In this document: positions 18,859 to 27,835 of the stretch, one piece after another
Layout: every line of letters starts with the position of its first letter
Position numbering within the stretch: position 1 is the first letter of the stretch
Origin: Phaeobacter porticola
Lineage (GTDB): Bacteria; Pseudomonadota; Alphaproteobacteria; Rhodobacterales; Rhodobacteraceae
DNA length: 64,000 nucleotides
NCBI RefSeq assembly: GCF_001888185.1
Contig: NZ_CP016364.1
Location: 2,976,001-3,040,000 of the forward strand
Reading direction: 5' to 3'
Translations under genes and position numbers: made by a program
Notes under the pieces: generated by a model
The model's database searches: none
What the model saw: the letters and a program-made list of their open reading frames with translations, nothing else
What the model was told of the DNA's origin: nothing

Positions 18859-19573
18859 CCTGTTGCTTGTCCACGGCTCGTGCCACGGGGCCTGGTGTTG
18901 GCGCGACTTGCTCCCTGAGCTATCAGTGCATGGTATTCGCGCGCGTACCATTGATCTGCCGGGTCATGATCAAACCCCCGGTGCCCCGCTGCGCGATCCT
19001 GCAACTATTACCCTGGCCGAAACAGCGGAGGCCATTGCTGAGGCAAGCAGACCGGAGACCATCGTCCTGGGCCATTCATGGGCAGGATATCCGATTACGG
19101 CGGCAGCCGATCTGGGGAAACAACTCCGCGGATTGATCTATCTTTGCGCCTATGTACCCAAGCCGGGTTTATCGATGATTGACATGCGCAAGGCAGGTCC
19201 GCGTCAAACTCTGACCGGCAGAACAGTCACATGCGCGAAGGGAGCAAGCTATCATTTCACCACCGACGCCGCGACTGACCTGCTCTATCCGGACTGCAAG
19301 GCAGAGACGGTCGATTATGCCCTAACGCGCCTTACAGCACAGCCCATCGGTCCACAGGACACCCCGCTGACACCCGGTACCGTGTGGCAAGAAACCCCCA
19401 AAGCCTATATCCGCAGCACCGAAGACCGTGTGATCCCACCGGAGTACCAAGCGCAGATGGTGGCCGGTTGGCCCAGAGATAGGGTATTGGATCTGCAAAC
19501 CTCGCATTCGCCGTTCTTTGCCGCTCCGCAGCGGCTTGCAGGCATGATCGCAACCCTAACGAAAGATCTCTGA
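18851..19573 (+). CDS. Alpha/beta hydrolase, small esterase type
   Basis: A 240-residue hydrolase beginning LLLVHGSCHGAWCWRDLLPE, the start pattern of the plant-type methylesterase/hydroxynitrile-lyase group and its bacterial relatives. The nucleophile elbow is VLGHSWAG (about residue 76) and the terminal His is in TSHSPFFAAP (about 220). The start is TTG within the end of pcaD, with a GAGG about 9 bases upstream. It is inserted between pcaD and pcaB, so an ester of an aromatic acid is a reasonable but unproven substrate. Confidence 0.8.
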   Translation: MTDLLLVHGSCHGAWCWRDLLPELSVHGIRARTIDLPGHDQTPGAPLRDPATITLAETAEAIAEASRPETIVLGHSWAGYPITAAADLGKQLRGLIYLCAYVPKPGLSMIDMRKAGPRQTLTGRTVTCAKGASYHFTTDAATDLLYPDCKAETVDYALTRLTAQPIGPQDTPLTPGTVWQETPKAYIRSTEDRVIPPEYQAQMVAGWPRDRVLDLQTSHSPFFAAPQRLAGMIATLTKDL

Positions 19574-20922
19574 TGGCCGCTTCTATCTTTGACAGTCAGC
19601 TCTACGCCACTCTGTTCCCCGCAGGCGACGTCGCCCGGCTGTTTTCTGACAGCGCTGAAATACGCGCCATGTTGCTGGTCGAAGGTGCGCTGGCCAAGGC
19701 GCAGGGGGCCATGGGTCTGATCCCAGAGGACAGCGCCGCCGCCATTGGGCGCGCCGTGATGGAAGTGGCTCTTGATCCCGGTGCGTTGACCCGCCAGACC
19801 GGCCAGAACGGCGTGCCAGTGCCCGGCCTTGTCGCGGCGCTTCGGCATGAAATGAACGCCCCTGAACATGCGCAATATGTCCATTGGGGCGCGACCTCGC
19901 AGGATATCATGGATAGCGCATTGATGCTGCGGTTGCGTCAGGTCCTGGGGCTGATTGAGGCAGATCTAGCAGCACTACTGGCCCAGCTTGCCACTCTTGC
20001 TGAATGTCACGCGAGCCTGCCTATGGCCGCCCGCACCTACGGGCAGTTTGCCACTCCAACAAGTTTTGGTGCGGTCGTGGCAGCCTGGGGACGGCCGGTC
20101 CTTTCACTTCTGGAGGAGTTGCCTCAGCTGCGTCAAACCTGTTTACTTGTCTCCCTCTCGGGTGCTGCGGGGACCGCCAATGCACTGGGGCAGAAAGCGT
20201 CCGCATTGCGAACCAAACTTGCCGAGGACCTGTCGCTGGTCGATCCCAGATACAGTTGGCATACAGACCGCACGCCTGTTCTACGCTTGGCAGATTGGTT
20301 CACCCGTGTGACTCTCGCGCTTGGCAAGCTGGGAACGGATTGTCAGGCCCTGCGGCAGACTGGAATTGAGGAAATCACCGCCACAGGCGCGGGGGCCTCC
20401 TCAACCATGCCGCAGAAACAAAACCCCGTCGCTGCGTCAGCGTTGATAGCACTGTCAACGCAGGCAGCCGCACAGTTGTCCGCGCTGCACGCCTCTGCCA
20501 GCCACCAACATCAGCGTGATGGCGCGCGCTGGTTCGGCGAATGGCTCAGCCTGCCGCAAATCGTATTCTGCGCAGCAGGTGCGTCCTCGATTGGCCGTGA
20601 TCTAACCAAAGATCTGGCGCCGGATATGGACCGGATGGCTCTGGGTCTGACCGCTGCCAACGGCGTTTTGCATGCGGAAGCGTTGAGCTTTGCATTAGCA
20701 CGAACAATGCGGCGCGCCGAGGCACAGTCAGCGGTCAAGGATCTCTGCAATGCCGCATCGGCCCAGGGGAAGACCCTGGATGTCTTGGCCGTTCAGACCT
20801 ATCCAGATATGAATTTGACGGCTGTTTTCGACCCTACCCAACAATTGGGAGCGGCCCCGAGTGACGCACGTCAATTTGCCTCTGACGTTGCCGTCTATCA
20901 AGCCGCACACCCCAAACCCTGA
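19573..20922 (+). CDS. pcaB: 3-carboxy-cis,cis-muconate cycloisomerase
   Basis: Converts 3-carboxy-cis,cis-muconate to the muconolactone in protocatechuate degradation. It has 449 residues of the fumarase/argininosuccinate lyase superfamily, with the signature GASSTMPQKQNP (about residues 273-284) and HWGATSQDIMDSA (about 100-112). Its ATG shares a base with the preceding stop. The protocatechuate dioxygenase genes pcaGH and pcaC are not in the window; they must be elsewhere if the pathway is complete. Confidence 0.9.
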   Translation: MAASIFDSQLYATLFPAGDVARLFSDSAEIRAMLLVEGALAKAQGAMGLIPEDSAAAIGRAVMEVALDPGALTRQTGQNGVPVPGLVAALRHEMNAPEHAQYVHWGATSQDIMDSALMLRLRQVLGLIEADLAALLAQLATLAECHASLPMAARTYGQFATPTSFGAVVAAWGRPVLSLLEELPQLRQTCLLVSLSGAAGTANALGQKASALRTKLAEDLSLVDPRYSWHTDRTPVLRLADWFTRVTLALGKLGTDCQALRQTGIEEITATGAGASSTMPQKQNPVAASALIALSTQAAAQLSALHASASHQHQRDGARWFGEWLSLPQIVFCAAGASSIGRDLTKDLAPDMDRMALGLTAANGVLHAEALSFALARTMRRAEAQSAVKDLCNAASAQGKTLDVLAVQTYPDMNLTAVFDPTQQLGAAPSDARQFASDVAVYQAAHPKP

Positions 20923-21043
20923 TCTGTTAGTTCACTCAGGCGCGCAGCAATACGATCAAATTGCGACGCAACGTTGGCGGTTTCAGACTTGCGGGCTCTC
21001 CCTGCCCGGTCCACCGTGTCCATAAACAGGGAGAATGAACCGG

Positions 21044-22135
21044 ATGCCAACCATCAAAGCCGCCGTGTGCCACGCGTTTGGTGCCCCCCTGGTGATCGAG
21101 GATGTTATCCTCGCGCCTCCGCGCAGCGGAGAGGTCGAGGTTACGCTCGACGCTGTCGCCATCTGTCATAGCGATATCTCATATGCCGAAGGCGCCTGGG
21201 GTGGCTTTCTTCCCGCAGTATACGGCCATGAGGCAGCAGGTGTGATCAGCGCTGTCGGGGATGGCGTTCGGGGCTTTGCCCAAGGGGAGAGCGTGGTCGT
21301 AACTCTGATCCGGTCCTGCGGCAGTTGCCCTCGCTGTGCTGGCGGTACACCCACCCTATGCGAGACCCCCTACGATGCTATCAATGGCCCGCTGACCACC
21401 GCTGACGGCGCCCCGCTGATGCAGGCAATGGCCTGTGGCGCTTTTGCCGAACGGGTGGTTGTCGACCAGCGCCAGATCGTGAAAATTCCCGCTGAGATTG
21501 GCAAAGATGTCGCCGCTCTGATCTCTTGCGGTGTGATTACCGGCGTAGGGGCTGCGGTCAACGCCGCGCAGCTGCGCGCAGGACAGGATGTCGTGGTCAT
21601 CGGCGCAGGCGGTGTCGGGCTAAATGCTATCCAAGGTGCCCGCATTGCAGGCGCACGCCGGATCGTTGCCGTAGACATGAGCGCCGAGAAGCTGGAGATC
21701 GCCAAAGAGTTCGGTGCGACCCATGGAGTTCTAGGCAACCTCGATGCTCCGTGGAAAGCGTCGTACAAGGCGCTTGGCGGCAAGGGGGCCGATGTGGTGT
21801 TAGTGACCGTCGGCGCGATTCCGGCCTATGAACAGGCCACACGCTATATAGGAACCGGCGGCCGCATGGTCATGATCGGCATGCCGCATTCCGGGGCAAA
21901 GGCGACCTATGAACCCGTGATAATGGCGGCCATAGGTCAAGGCATGATTGGCTCAAAAATGGGTGATGTAGTAATCCAGCGCGACATCCCTTGGATGGTG
22001 GATCTCTACCAACAAGGTCGGCTGAAGCTGGATGAATTGATTTCGGGCCGTTGGACCCTGGACGAAATCAACGCCGCCATTGCTGATACCAAGACCGGCT
22101 CGGCCAGGCGCAATGTGATCCTTTTTGATCGGTAG
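21044..22135 (+). CDS. Zinc-dependent alcohol dehydrogenase
   Basis: A medium-chain dehydrogenase of 363 residues. The catalytic zinc ligands are in AICHSDIS and GHEAAG, the structural zinc site is SCGSCPRCAGGTPTLC (about residues 88-103), and the NAD-binding motif is GAGGVGLNAI (about 188-197). The four-Cys site and length fit the class III/aryl-alcohol branch. I chose MPTIKAAV as the start because GGGAG is 10 bases upstream, whereas it nearly abuts the in-frame ATG 9 bases earlier. It precedes an enolase-superfamily enzyme by 28 bases and may oxidise a sugar-acid or aromatic alcohol. Confidence 0.87.
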   Translation: MPTIKAAVCHAFGAPLVIEDVILAPPRSGEVEVTLDAVAICHSDISYAEGAWGGFLPAVYGHEAAGVISAVGDGVRGFAQGESVVVTLIRSCGSCPRCAGGTPTLCETPYDAINGPLTTADGAPLMQAMACGAFAERVVVDQRQIVKIPAEIGKDVAALISCGVITGVGAAVNAAQLRAGQDVVVIGAGGVGLNAIQGARIAGARRIVAVDMSAEKLEIAKEFGATHGVLGNLDAPWKASYKALGGKGADVVLVTVGAIPAYEQATRYIGTGGRMVMIGMPHSGAKATYEPVIMAAIGQGMIGSKMGDVVIQRDIPWMVDLYQQGRLKLDELISGRWTLDEINAAIADTKTGSARRNVILFDR

Positions 22136-22163
22136 ACCTTAGACCAGATATGAAAGACCTGAC

Positions 22164-23396
22164 ATGAAACTGCAAGACCTCGACATCATTGTCACGGCCC
22201 CACCGGCGCCCGGATGGGGTGGGCGTTATTGGATCCTGGTCAAGCTGACCACAGACACTGGCATCATCGGTTGGGGTGAATGCTATGCAGCGTCGATCGG
22301 TCCTGAGGCGATGACCCATGTGATCCGCGACGTGTTTGAGCGGCACATGCAAGGAGTATCCCCTGAGAACATCGAATTGATGTTCCGCCGCGCCTATTCT
22401 TCGGGCTTTACACAGCGTCCTGATTTGACGGTGATGGGTGCGTTCTCCGGGCTTGAGATTGCCTGCTGGGATATCCTCGGAAAAGACCGTGATCGTCCTG
22501 TTCACGCTATGCTTGGCGGGCGCATGAACGAGCGGCTGCGAGCCTATACCTATCTCTACCCGCAACCGCATCATGATATCGACGCGTTCTGGAACTCTCC
22601 CGACCTTGCGGCGGAGTCGGCAGTCGCGGCTGTAGAAAACGGCTATACGGCCGTCAAGTTTGACCCTGCAGGTCCCTATACGATGCGCGGCGGGCACATG
22701 CCTGCGCAATCCGACATCACGCAATCCGTTGCCTTTTGCCAAACCATTCGCGGGGCCATCGGAGATCGAGCGGATCTGCTGTTTGGCACCCATGGGCAGT
22801 TCACGCCGGCAGGCGCTATCCGGCTTGGCCAGGCACTTGAACCCTATCAACCTTTGTGGTTCGAAGAGCCAACACCACCTGATCTAATAGAAGACATGGC
22901 GCGTGTCGCAAAGCAGGTACGCATTCCTGTGGCGACAGGTGAACGTCTGACGACCAAGACAGAATTCGCCGCCGTGTTGCGCGCCGGAGCCGCCGAAATT
23001 CTGCAACCCGCCCTTGGGCGATCCGGTGGCATCTGGGAGACCAAGAAGATCGCCGCAATCGCCGAGGTCTTTGGCGCTCAGATGGCCCCACATCTCTATG
23101 CCGGGCCCGTGGAATGGGCGGCCAACATCCAATTGGCGGCATCAATTCCCAATCTGCTGATGATTGAGACTATCGAAACCCCCTTCCACATGGCGCTGAT
23201 CAAACAGACCATTAGGGTCGAAAATGGCTATGTCATCCCGTCAGATGCCCCTGGTTTGGGGATCGATGTCGACGAAGACTTGGCGCGCGCGCACCCGTTT
23301 TCCGGGTCCGATCTTCATCTCAACATGCAAGACGCGCCTTGCAACTATGCTGAGGGAAACAGCTTTGTAGGGGGTGCCCCGCCGCTCAGCGAGTAG
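22164..23396 (+). CDS. Mandelate racemase/muconate lactonizing enzyme family protein
   Basis: A 410-residue enolase-superfamily enzyme with an N-terminal capping domain and a C-terminal barrel. The KxD pair at the end of strand 2 is in AVKFDPAGP (about residue 165), metal ligands are visible in WFEEPTPPD and ATGERLTTKTEF, and a late His occurs in MAPHLYAGP. The usual first metal ligand, an Asp in a D-x-N context, appears replaced: the matching segment reads DLLFGTHGQFTP. Members dehydrate or racemise sugar acids; the exact substrate is unknown. It follows the alcohol dehydrogenase, probably in one transcript. Confidence 0.85.
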   Translation: MKLQDLDIIVTAPPAPGWGGRYWILVKLTTDTGIIGWGECYAASIGPEAMTHVIRDVFERHMQGVSPENIELMFRRAYSSGFTQRPDLTVMGAFSGLEIACWDILGKDRDRPVHAMLGGRMNERLRAYTYLYPQPHHDIDAFWNSPDLAAESAVAAVENGYTAVKFDPAGPYTMRGGHMPAQSDITQSVAFCQTIRGAIGDRADLLFGTHGQFTPAGAIRLGQALEPYQPLWFEEPTPPDLIEDMARVAKQVRIPVATGERLTTKTEFAAVLRAGAAEILQPALGRSGGIWETKKIAAIAEVFGAQMAPHLYAGPVEWAANIQLAASIPNLLMIETIETPFHMALIKQTIRVENGYVIPSDAPGLGIDVDEDLARAHPFSGSDLHLNMQDAPCNYAEGNSFVGGAPPLSE

Positions 23397-23582
23397 CTTA
23401 CGCGCCCGCAGGGGCCTGCGGCAATCTTGGGCCAGGCAGCGCATCTGGCCCAACGGGAAGGGGCATTGTAAGGATTTTCCGACCGACCAACGGTGGAACG
23501 GGACTGCAATGCCTTTTTGCCAGCCCGCACATCCACTGACTGTCTGCTGCTGCGCAACCGCCGACGCAGAACCATGTCTCCA

Positions 23583-26500
23583 TCAACTCGACACGTAGCC
23601 CGCCACGACCTGCAACAGTTTGAACGCGGTGGCGGCGTCGTTTTCCACAACGGCAAGAAACTCCTCTTCACCGATCCGCAGACAGGTCAGATCATTTTCT
23701 GCAATCATACTGAGCGCCCGGGGTTCCTTGCGGATCAGACCAAGCTCGCCGACCAATCGCCCCGGTCCAACCTTGACCACCAACTGATTGTTGCCCTCTT
23801 CCTTTGGCAGATAAAGGCCCGCTTCTCCTTCTAGAAGCATATAGGCACCATCGCTGGCCTCATCGTCTTTCAGGAACACGGTGTCGCCAGCCTTGGCCGT
23901 GTACCAACGTGCCCCAAACGCCAATAGCCGCAGCTGGCGTCGATTAAGCCCGCTAAATAACTCTGTCTGCTCTAGTGCTCTCAACTTCCGTGCGAGATCG
24001 GCGCTGCCGGCGCCATCACTTACGGCATCCGCAGCAGGCTCGTCGCTGACCAAGCGTCCCTGGCGCAGCTCGTAATAACGATCAAAGACCTCGGGGCTTT
24101 CAAAACTGCTGCCGAGATAAATCAACGTTGTATTTGGCAACATCTCTCGCAGGTTCTTATGGATCGCAATTCGCGTATCGAGATCGTAGCTGGACATGGC
24201 CGCATCCAAGATCAAAATGTCAGGACGCTTGATTGAAGCACGGGAAAACGCCAGCGGTTCGGCAAAGCTGGCCGCAAGACCCTGACCGCCCAGCGCAATG
24301 GGCAAGTCAAAAATAAGTTCGACCACGAGGTCCCGCACACCACTATCGGCCAGAACCTCTGACACCAGTTTTTGCACCTCGTCTGCACGCCCACCCGCCG
24401 TATCAGAGATTTTTCCGAACAGCGCATTTTCCAGAACAGTCAATCCCGGTGCGAATGTCGATTGATCTATGGGTTCGAAGATATCGTCCAAAGTTGCCAT
24501 GAGTTGGGTTGAATGGCTTTTTCGGAACGCCAAAATTCGCGTCTCGATCTCGTCACTGAAGGCAGCGCCGATTTGCTCGGCTGAGATGCTGAAGGGCACA
24601 ATCAACAGACTGGCCAATTCTTCATGGCTCAACCCGGTTGCGCCATGCTCACGCGCCTTGTCCACCAACGCAAGTGCGCTTTCATAGGCTGAAACCTCGA
24701 GTCCCAGTTTACGGAACAAGGGATGATCAGTGCCATCAATACCAAAGATCTGGCGCAGCATCTCCACGACATCACGGCTTAGCGCCACAAGATCATTGTC
24801 CAATTCGAGATCGCGCAGCTGATCCAGGAAATCGTCCTGACCTTGAAGCACGTCTTCGGTAATGCGGCTCTGTGTGGTCGCATAGAGCAAGTTTTCAGCC
24901 ACCGGCAAAGCCGGGTTATAGCGGTCCGGAGCCAGGAAATGGACATAGGTATCCAACCCCGCATTGGCGATCGCCTCCTGCACTTTAGGGCGCAGATCAA
25001 CCAATCGTTTGCCAAGTTCCTGATGACTGTCCGCGTCAAATCGCTGTTCCACCCCGCGACGGAACAATGCAGTATCCGAACCGATACCAGCCACCAGCCG
25101 CAGCCACCAATCACGTAGCTCTGCTTCACTGGAGAACCCTGCCAATGCCGGATCCAGCCATGAGGCGTCCAATGGGTCGGGGCTGTTTCCCGCCCTCTGG
25201 GCCACGTTATAGCGGCCTAAATCTTGAGTCTTTCCTAGCGGGCGATGCCGGATCGGCATCATTACGTTGTCGCCAAAGGAGCCTTGAAACAAGACAGGTC
25301 GCGATGTGGCATGGCCGATCCGTGCTGCAATGACCGCCTGATGGATCTGGCGCATATCTTCGCCCCCGATGCAGACCTGTCCGGTCGTGGGCAACAATTC
25401 TCGTGTCAGCAAGGCGGCAAGCGCGCGCCGGTCTTCTTCCGACGGGGCAGCAACGCCGATCACCTTACCCGCAGGGAACTGCGCATTAAGGTCTTCAAGA
25501 ACAAGATTGCCGTCCGCGTCCCGGACATTCACGCCCTCTACAGAGATCTCTCCATTCAACCGCGCCAATTCCTCAGGTGCGCCCGTCATCAGTGTTTCAT
25601 CGACCATACCCGGTGGGTCAAACCGTTCCAGGATTACGTCCCAACGCAGCGCCATATCCTGAGTCTGATTGTAGTAGGCCAGCAATTCCTTCCACGGAGA
25701 GGCCAAATCCTTATAGGCGGCAAGCGCCGCAACCAAAGCCCCAAGCGAGACCTTGCCCTCCAGCACCAGATATCCGCCCACCGCGTAGAACAGGAACGGG
25801 GTCAGTTGGGTGATGAAGTTGTTCAGAAACTTCATGAAGAATTTCTTCTGATAGATCTCAAACCGAATGTCATATAGCCAGCCAAGCCGGTTCGTGATCA
25901 TGGCCATCCGGTAGCGCCAACCGCCATTGAGGCGCAGGGTTGATGCCCCTGCCGCGCTTTCGCCGATTTCAGAGGCGAGTGCCCGAATCTGACGAATACG
26001 CTTTTTGTTCAGCAAGTTGATTTGTCGCTGCAACATGGGAATCAGCCACCCCTGTAGCGGGATCAGCGCCACGGCGGCCAGGCCAAACCAAAGGTTCTGC
26101 ATAAACAGAAAATAGAGGATCGTCAGCATCTGCCCGGCCTGTAACACCGGCTGGCTGACCGCATCTCCCATGAGCCCCCCCATCGGTTCACTTTCGGAGG
26201 TGATCATCGAAACCAACTCGCCCTGGCTTACCCGCTCGAAATACGGCTGCGGAAAACGCAGGACACGTGCGATCAGGCGATACCGAAACCGCCGCAACAT
26301 CCGTTCGGCGAGAATACCCTTCATGGTGTTGATGCGCATCTTTAAGAGGCCATGCGCCAGCACCGCCAGAAGAAAGCCTCCACAAAGCAACCACAGATAG
26401 TGCAACTGGTTCAGCTCATAGCCGAACAGCTCAATCATGGAGGTCTGCGCGCCAATCGCATCATTGATGATCCGCTTAGGCAGTTCCAGCGTGAGATAGA

Positions 26501-26591
26501 GCAATGGAAACAAGCAGGCGGTAACAACCAGAAGAACCAGTTGGTCACGTTTGGAATATTTCCAAATAAACCGGAAAAGCGTGCGTTCTAT
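23583..26591 (-). CDS. ABC-transporter-like protein with degenerate ATPase domain and C-terminal cyclic-nucleotide-binding domain
   Basis: About 1002 residues in four parts: an ABC exporter membrane domain (about 1-310), a nucleotide-binding-like domain split by an insert of roughly 320 residues, and a cNMP-binding domain (about 870-1002; GRLVGELGLIRKEPRALS). The ATPase motifs are broken: the Walker A site reads GVAAPSEEDRRAL with no Lys, the C-loop LGGQGLAASF, the Walker B segment ILILDAAMSSYD with Ala for the catalytic Glu, and the H-loop His is absent (YLGSSFES). The start is placed at an ATA with GGAG 7 bases upstream because the peptide after it (ERTLFRFIWKYSKRDQLVLL) completes the first membrane helix; the next ordinary start, TTG at 26513, removes half of it. 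Function is unknown. Confidence 0.75.
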   Translation of the reverse strand: MERTLFRFIWKYSKRDQLVLLVVTACLFPLLYLTLELPKRIINDAIGAQTSMIELFGYELNQLHYLWLLCGGFLLAVLAHGLLKMRINTMKGILAERMLRRFRYRLIARVLRFPQPYFERVSQGELVSMITSESEPMGGLMGDAVSQPVLQAGQMLTILYFLFMQNLWFGLAAVALIPLQGWLIPMLQRQINLLNKKRIRQIRALASEIGESAAGASTLRLNGGWRYRMAMITNRLGWLYDIRFEIYQKKFFMKFLNNFITQLTPFLFYAVGGYLVLEGKVSLGALVAALAAYKDLASPWKELLAYYNQTQDMALRWDVILERFDPPGMVDETLMTGAPEELARLNGEISVEGVNVRDADGNLVLEDLNAQFPAGKVIGVAAPSEEDRRALAALLTRELLPTTGQVCIGGEDMRQIHQAVIAARIGHATSRPVLFQGSFGDNVMMPIRHRPLGKTQDLGRYNVAQRAGNSPDPLDASWLDPALAGFSSEAELRDWWLRLVAGIGSDTALFRRGVEQRFDADSHQELGKRLVDLRPKVQEAIANAGLDTYVHFLAPDRYNPALPVAENLLYATTQSRITEDVLQGQDDFLDQLRDLELDNDLVALSRDVVEMLRQIFGIDGTDHPLFRKLGLEVSAYESALALVDKAREHGATGLSHEELASLLIVPFSISAEQIGAAFSDEIETRILAFRKSHSTQLMATLDDIFEPIDQSTFAPGLTVLENALFGKISDTAGGRADEVQKLVSEVLADSGVRDLVVELIFDLPIALGGQGLAASFAEPLAFSRASIKRPDILILDAAMSSYDLDTRIAIHKNLREMLPNTTLIYLGSSFESPEVFDRYYELRQGRLVSDEPAADAVSDGAGSADLARKLRALEQTELFSGLNRRQLRLLAFGARWYTAKAGDTVFLKDDEASDGAYMLLEGEAGLYLPKEEGNNQLVVKVGPGRLVGELGLIRKEPRALSMIAENDLTCLRIGEEEFLAVVENDAATAFKLLQVVAGYVSS

Positions 26592-26814
26592 GGGACGGCT
26601 CCGACATGGCTGACAACACGGAAACAGATCTTGATATGCCTAGCCCGGATTGCACGCTACAGGCAATGGCAAGACATACACCGACGCCCTACGTGACATC
26701 ACAATCAGAGGTAAACTGACGGGGCGTCGTATGCATTCTGGTGACAGGGCATTTGCCAGCCCGGGAAAAATGCGTAAGGTTTTAGGGCCTGCGATACAAT
26801 ACGAGGTCAAACCT

Positions 26815-27207
26815 TTGTCAGAACACGTCGGATCTCTCTTGGGATTGCTCTGCCTGTTTCAGATCAAGCACATGTTTGCTGACTTTTACCTGCAAACGCC
26901 CAAGATGCTATCGGGGCGTGGGCAGTATCTACATGCTGGGCGCGCCCAGCATGCAGGCGTGCATGTGCTGGGATCAATCATCGCTTTTGTGATCATTGGC
27001 GCGCCAGTAGGATTTGTTCTGTTGATTTGCGTGTTAGAATGGATCGCACATTTTAACATCGACTATTGTAAGGCTTGCTATTCCGAACGCAAATCGCTCG
27101 CGCCCAATATGGCTGACTTCTGGCGCGCCATGGGAACCGATCAGGCATTGCACCAGCTGACCTATCTGGCCATGACTGCAGCCTGGGTGCATTTTGCACA
27201 CGGATAA
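26815..27207 (+). CDS. DUF3307 family membrane protein
   Basis: A small integral membrane protein of about 130 residues with the DUF3307 motif LFQIKHMFADFYLQTPKML near the N-terminus, conserved GRGQYLH and CVLEWIAHFNIDYCK, and about three hydrophobic segments. The function is unknown; DUF3307 proteins sometimes accompany regulatory genes. I chose a TTG start with GAGG 8 bases upstream because it gives the family's usual N-terminus; ATG codons at 26770 and 26650 in the same frame are alternatives. It is divergent from the degenerate ABC protein and convergent with the Lrp regulator. Confidence 0.7.
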   Translation: MSEHVGSLLGLLCLFQIKHMFADFYLQTPKMLSGRGQYLHAGRAQHAGVHVLGSIIAFVIIGAPVGFVLLICVLEWIAHFNIDYCKACYSERKSLAPNMADFWRAMGTDQALHQLTYLAMTAAWVHFAHG

Positions 27208-27226
27208 TCTCGTTTGAGGTTGTGTC

Positions 27227-27694
27227 CTAAGGAACAACAGGTTCGTCCCGCTTGATGGTGCGCAGAACCACATTGGTCTGCGCACTGGCAACTGCTGTCA
27301 GACGAAAAAGAAAGTCCTCCAGGAACCTGTTATAAGCGTCAAGATCTGGTGCCAGAACACGTAGATGGTAATCCGACTGCCCGGTGGTGGCATAGCATTC
27401 CTGCACCAGACGGTTGGTCTCAACCGCGCGAATAAAATCAGCCAGCTTGTCACGATCATGCCGAGTCAAATGAACATGCACGATAGCATGAAACCCCAAT
27501 CCCATCGCCGCTGCATTCACCACAGCACCGTAGCGCTCAATAATGCCTTCGTCCTCAAACGCGCGCACGCGGCGCCATAGGGCAGAGGCGGACATTCCGA
27601 CAGCCTCGGCCAAATCCGCATTCGACATGCGCGCGTCTTGTTGCAGCAGTGTCAGGATGCGGCGGTCGCGATCATCAAGCTTCAACTCAGTCAT
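27227..27694 (-). CDS. Lrp/AsnC-family transcriptional regulator
   Basis: A 155-residue one-domain-plus-RAM regulator: helix-turn-helix at about residues 20-42 (SNADLAEAVGMSASALWRRV) and an AsnC ligand-binding domain to the C-terminus. It is divergent from the indolepyruvate ferredoxin oxidoreductase gene across a 141-bp, relatively AT-rich gap, and so probably regulates that gene in response to an amino acid. Confidence 0.9.
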   Translation of the reverse strand: MTELKLDDRDRRILTLLQQDARMSNADLAEAVGMSASALWRRVRAFEDEGIIERYGAVVNAAAMGLGFHAIVHVHLTRHDRDKLADFIRAVETNRLVQECYATTGQSDYHLRVLAPDLDAYNRFLEDFLFRLTAVASAQTNVVLRTIKRDEPVVP

Positions 27695-27835
27695 GAATTA
27701 ATTCTCCAGTATTTTGGCACATTCTGACGCTTTCATCCATAAAATCTGAATATACCAATACATCTGGCACATCACACCAAATTTAAAGGATTACCCTTTC
27801 TCCAAACAGCAGTGCGATTGCAAGGGATTTTCTCC

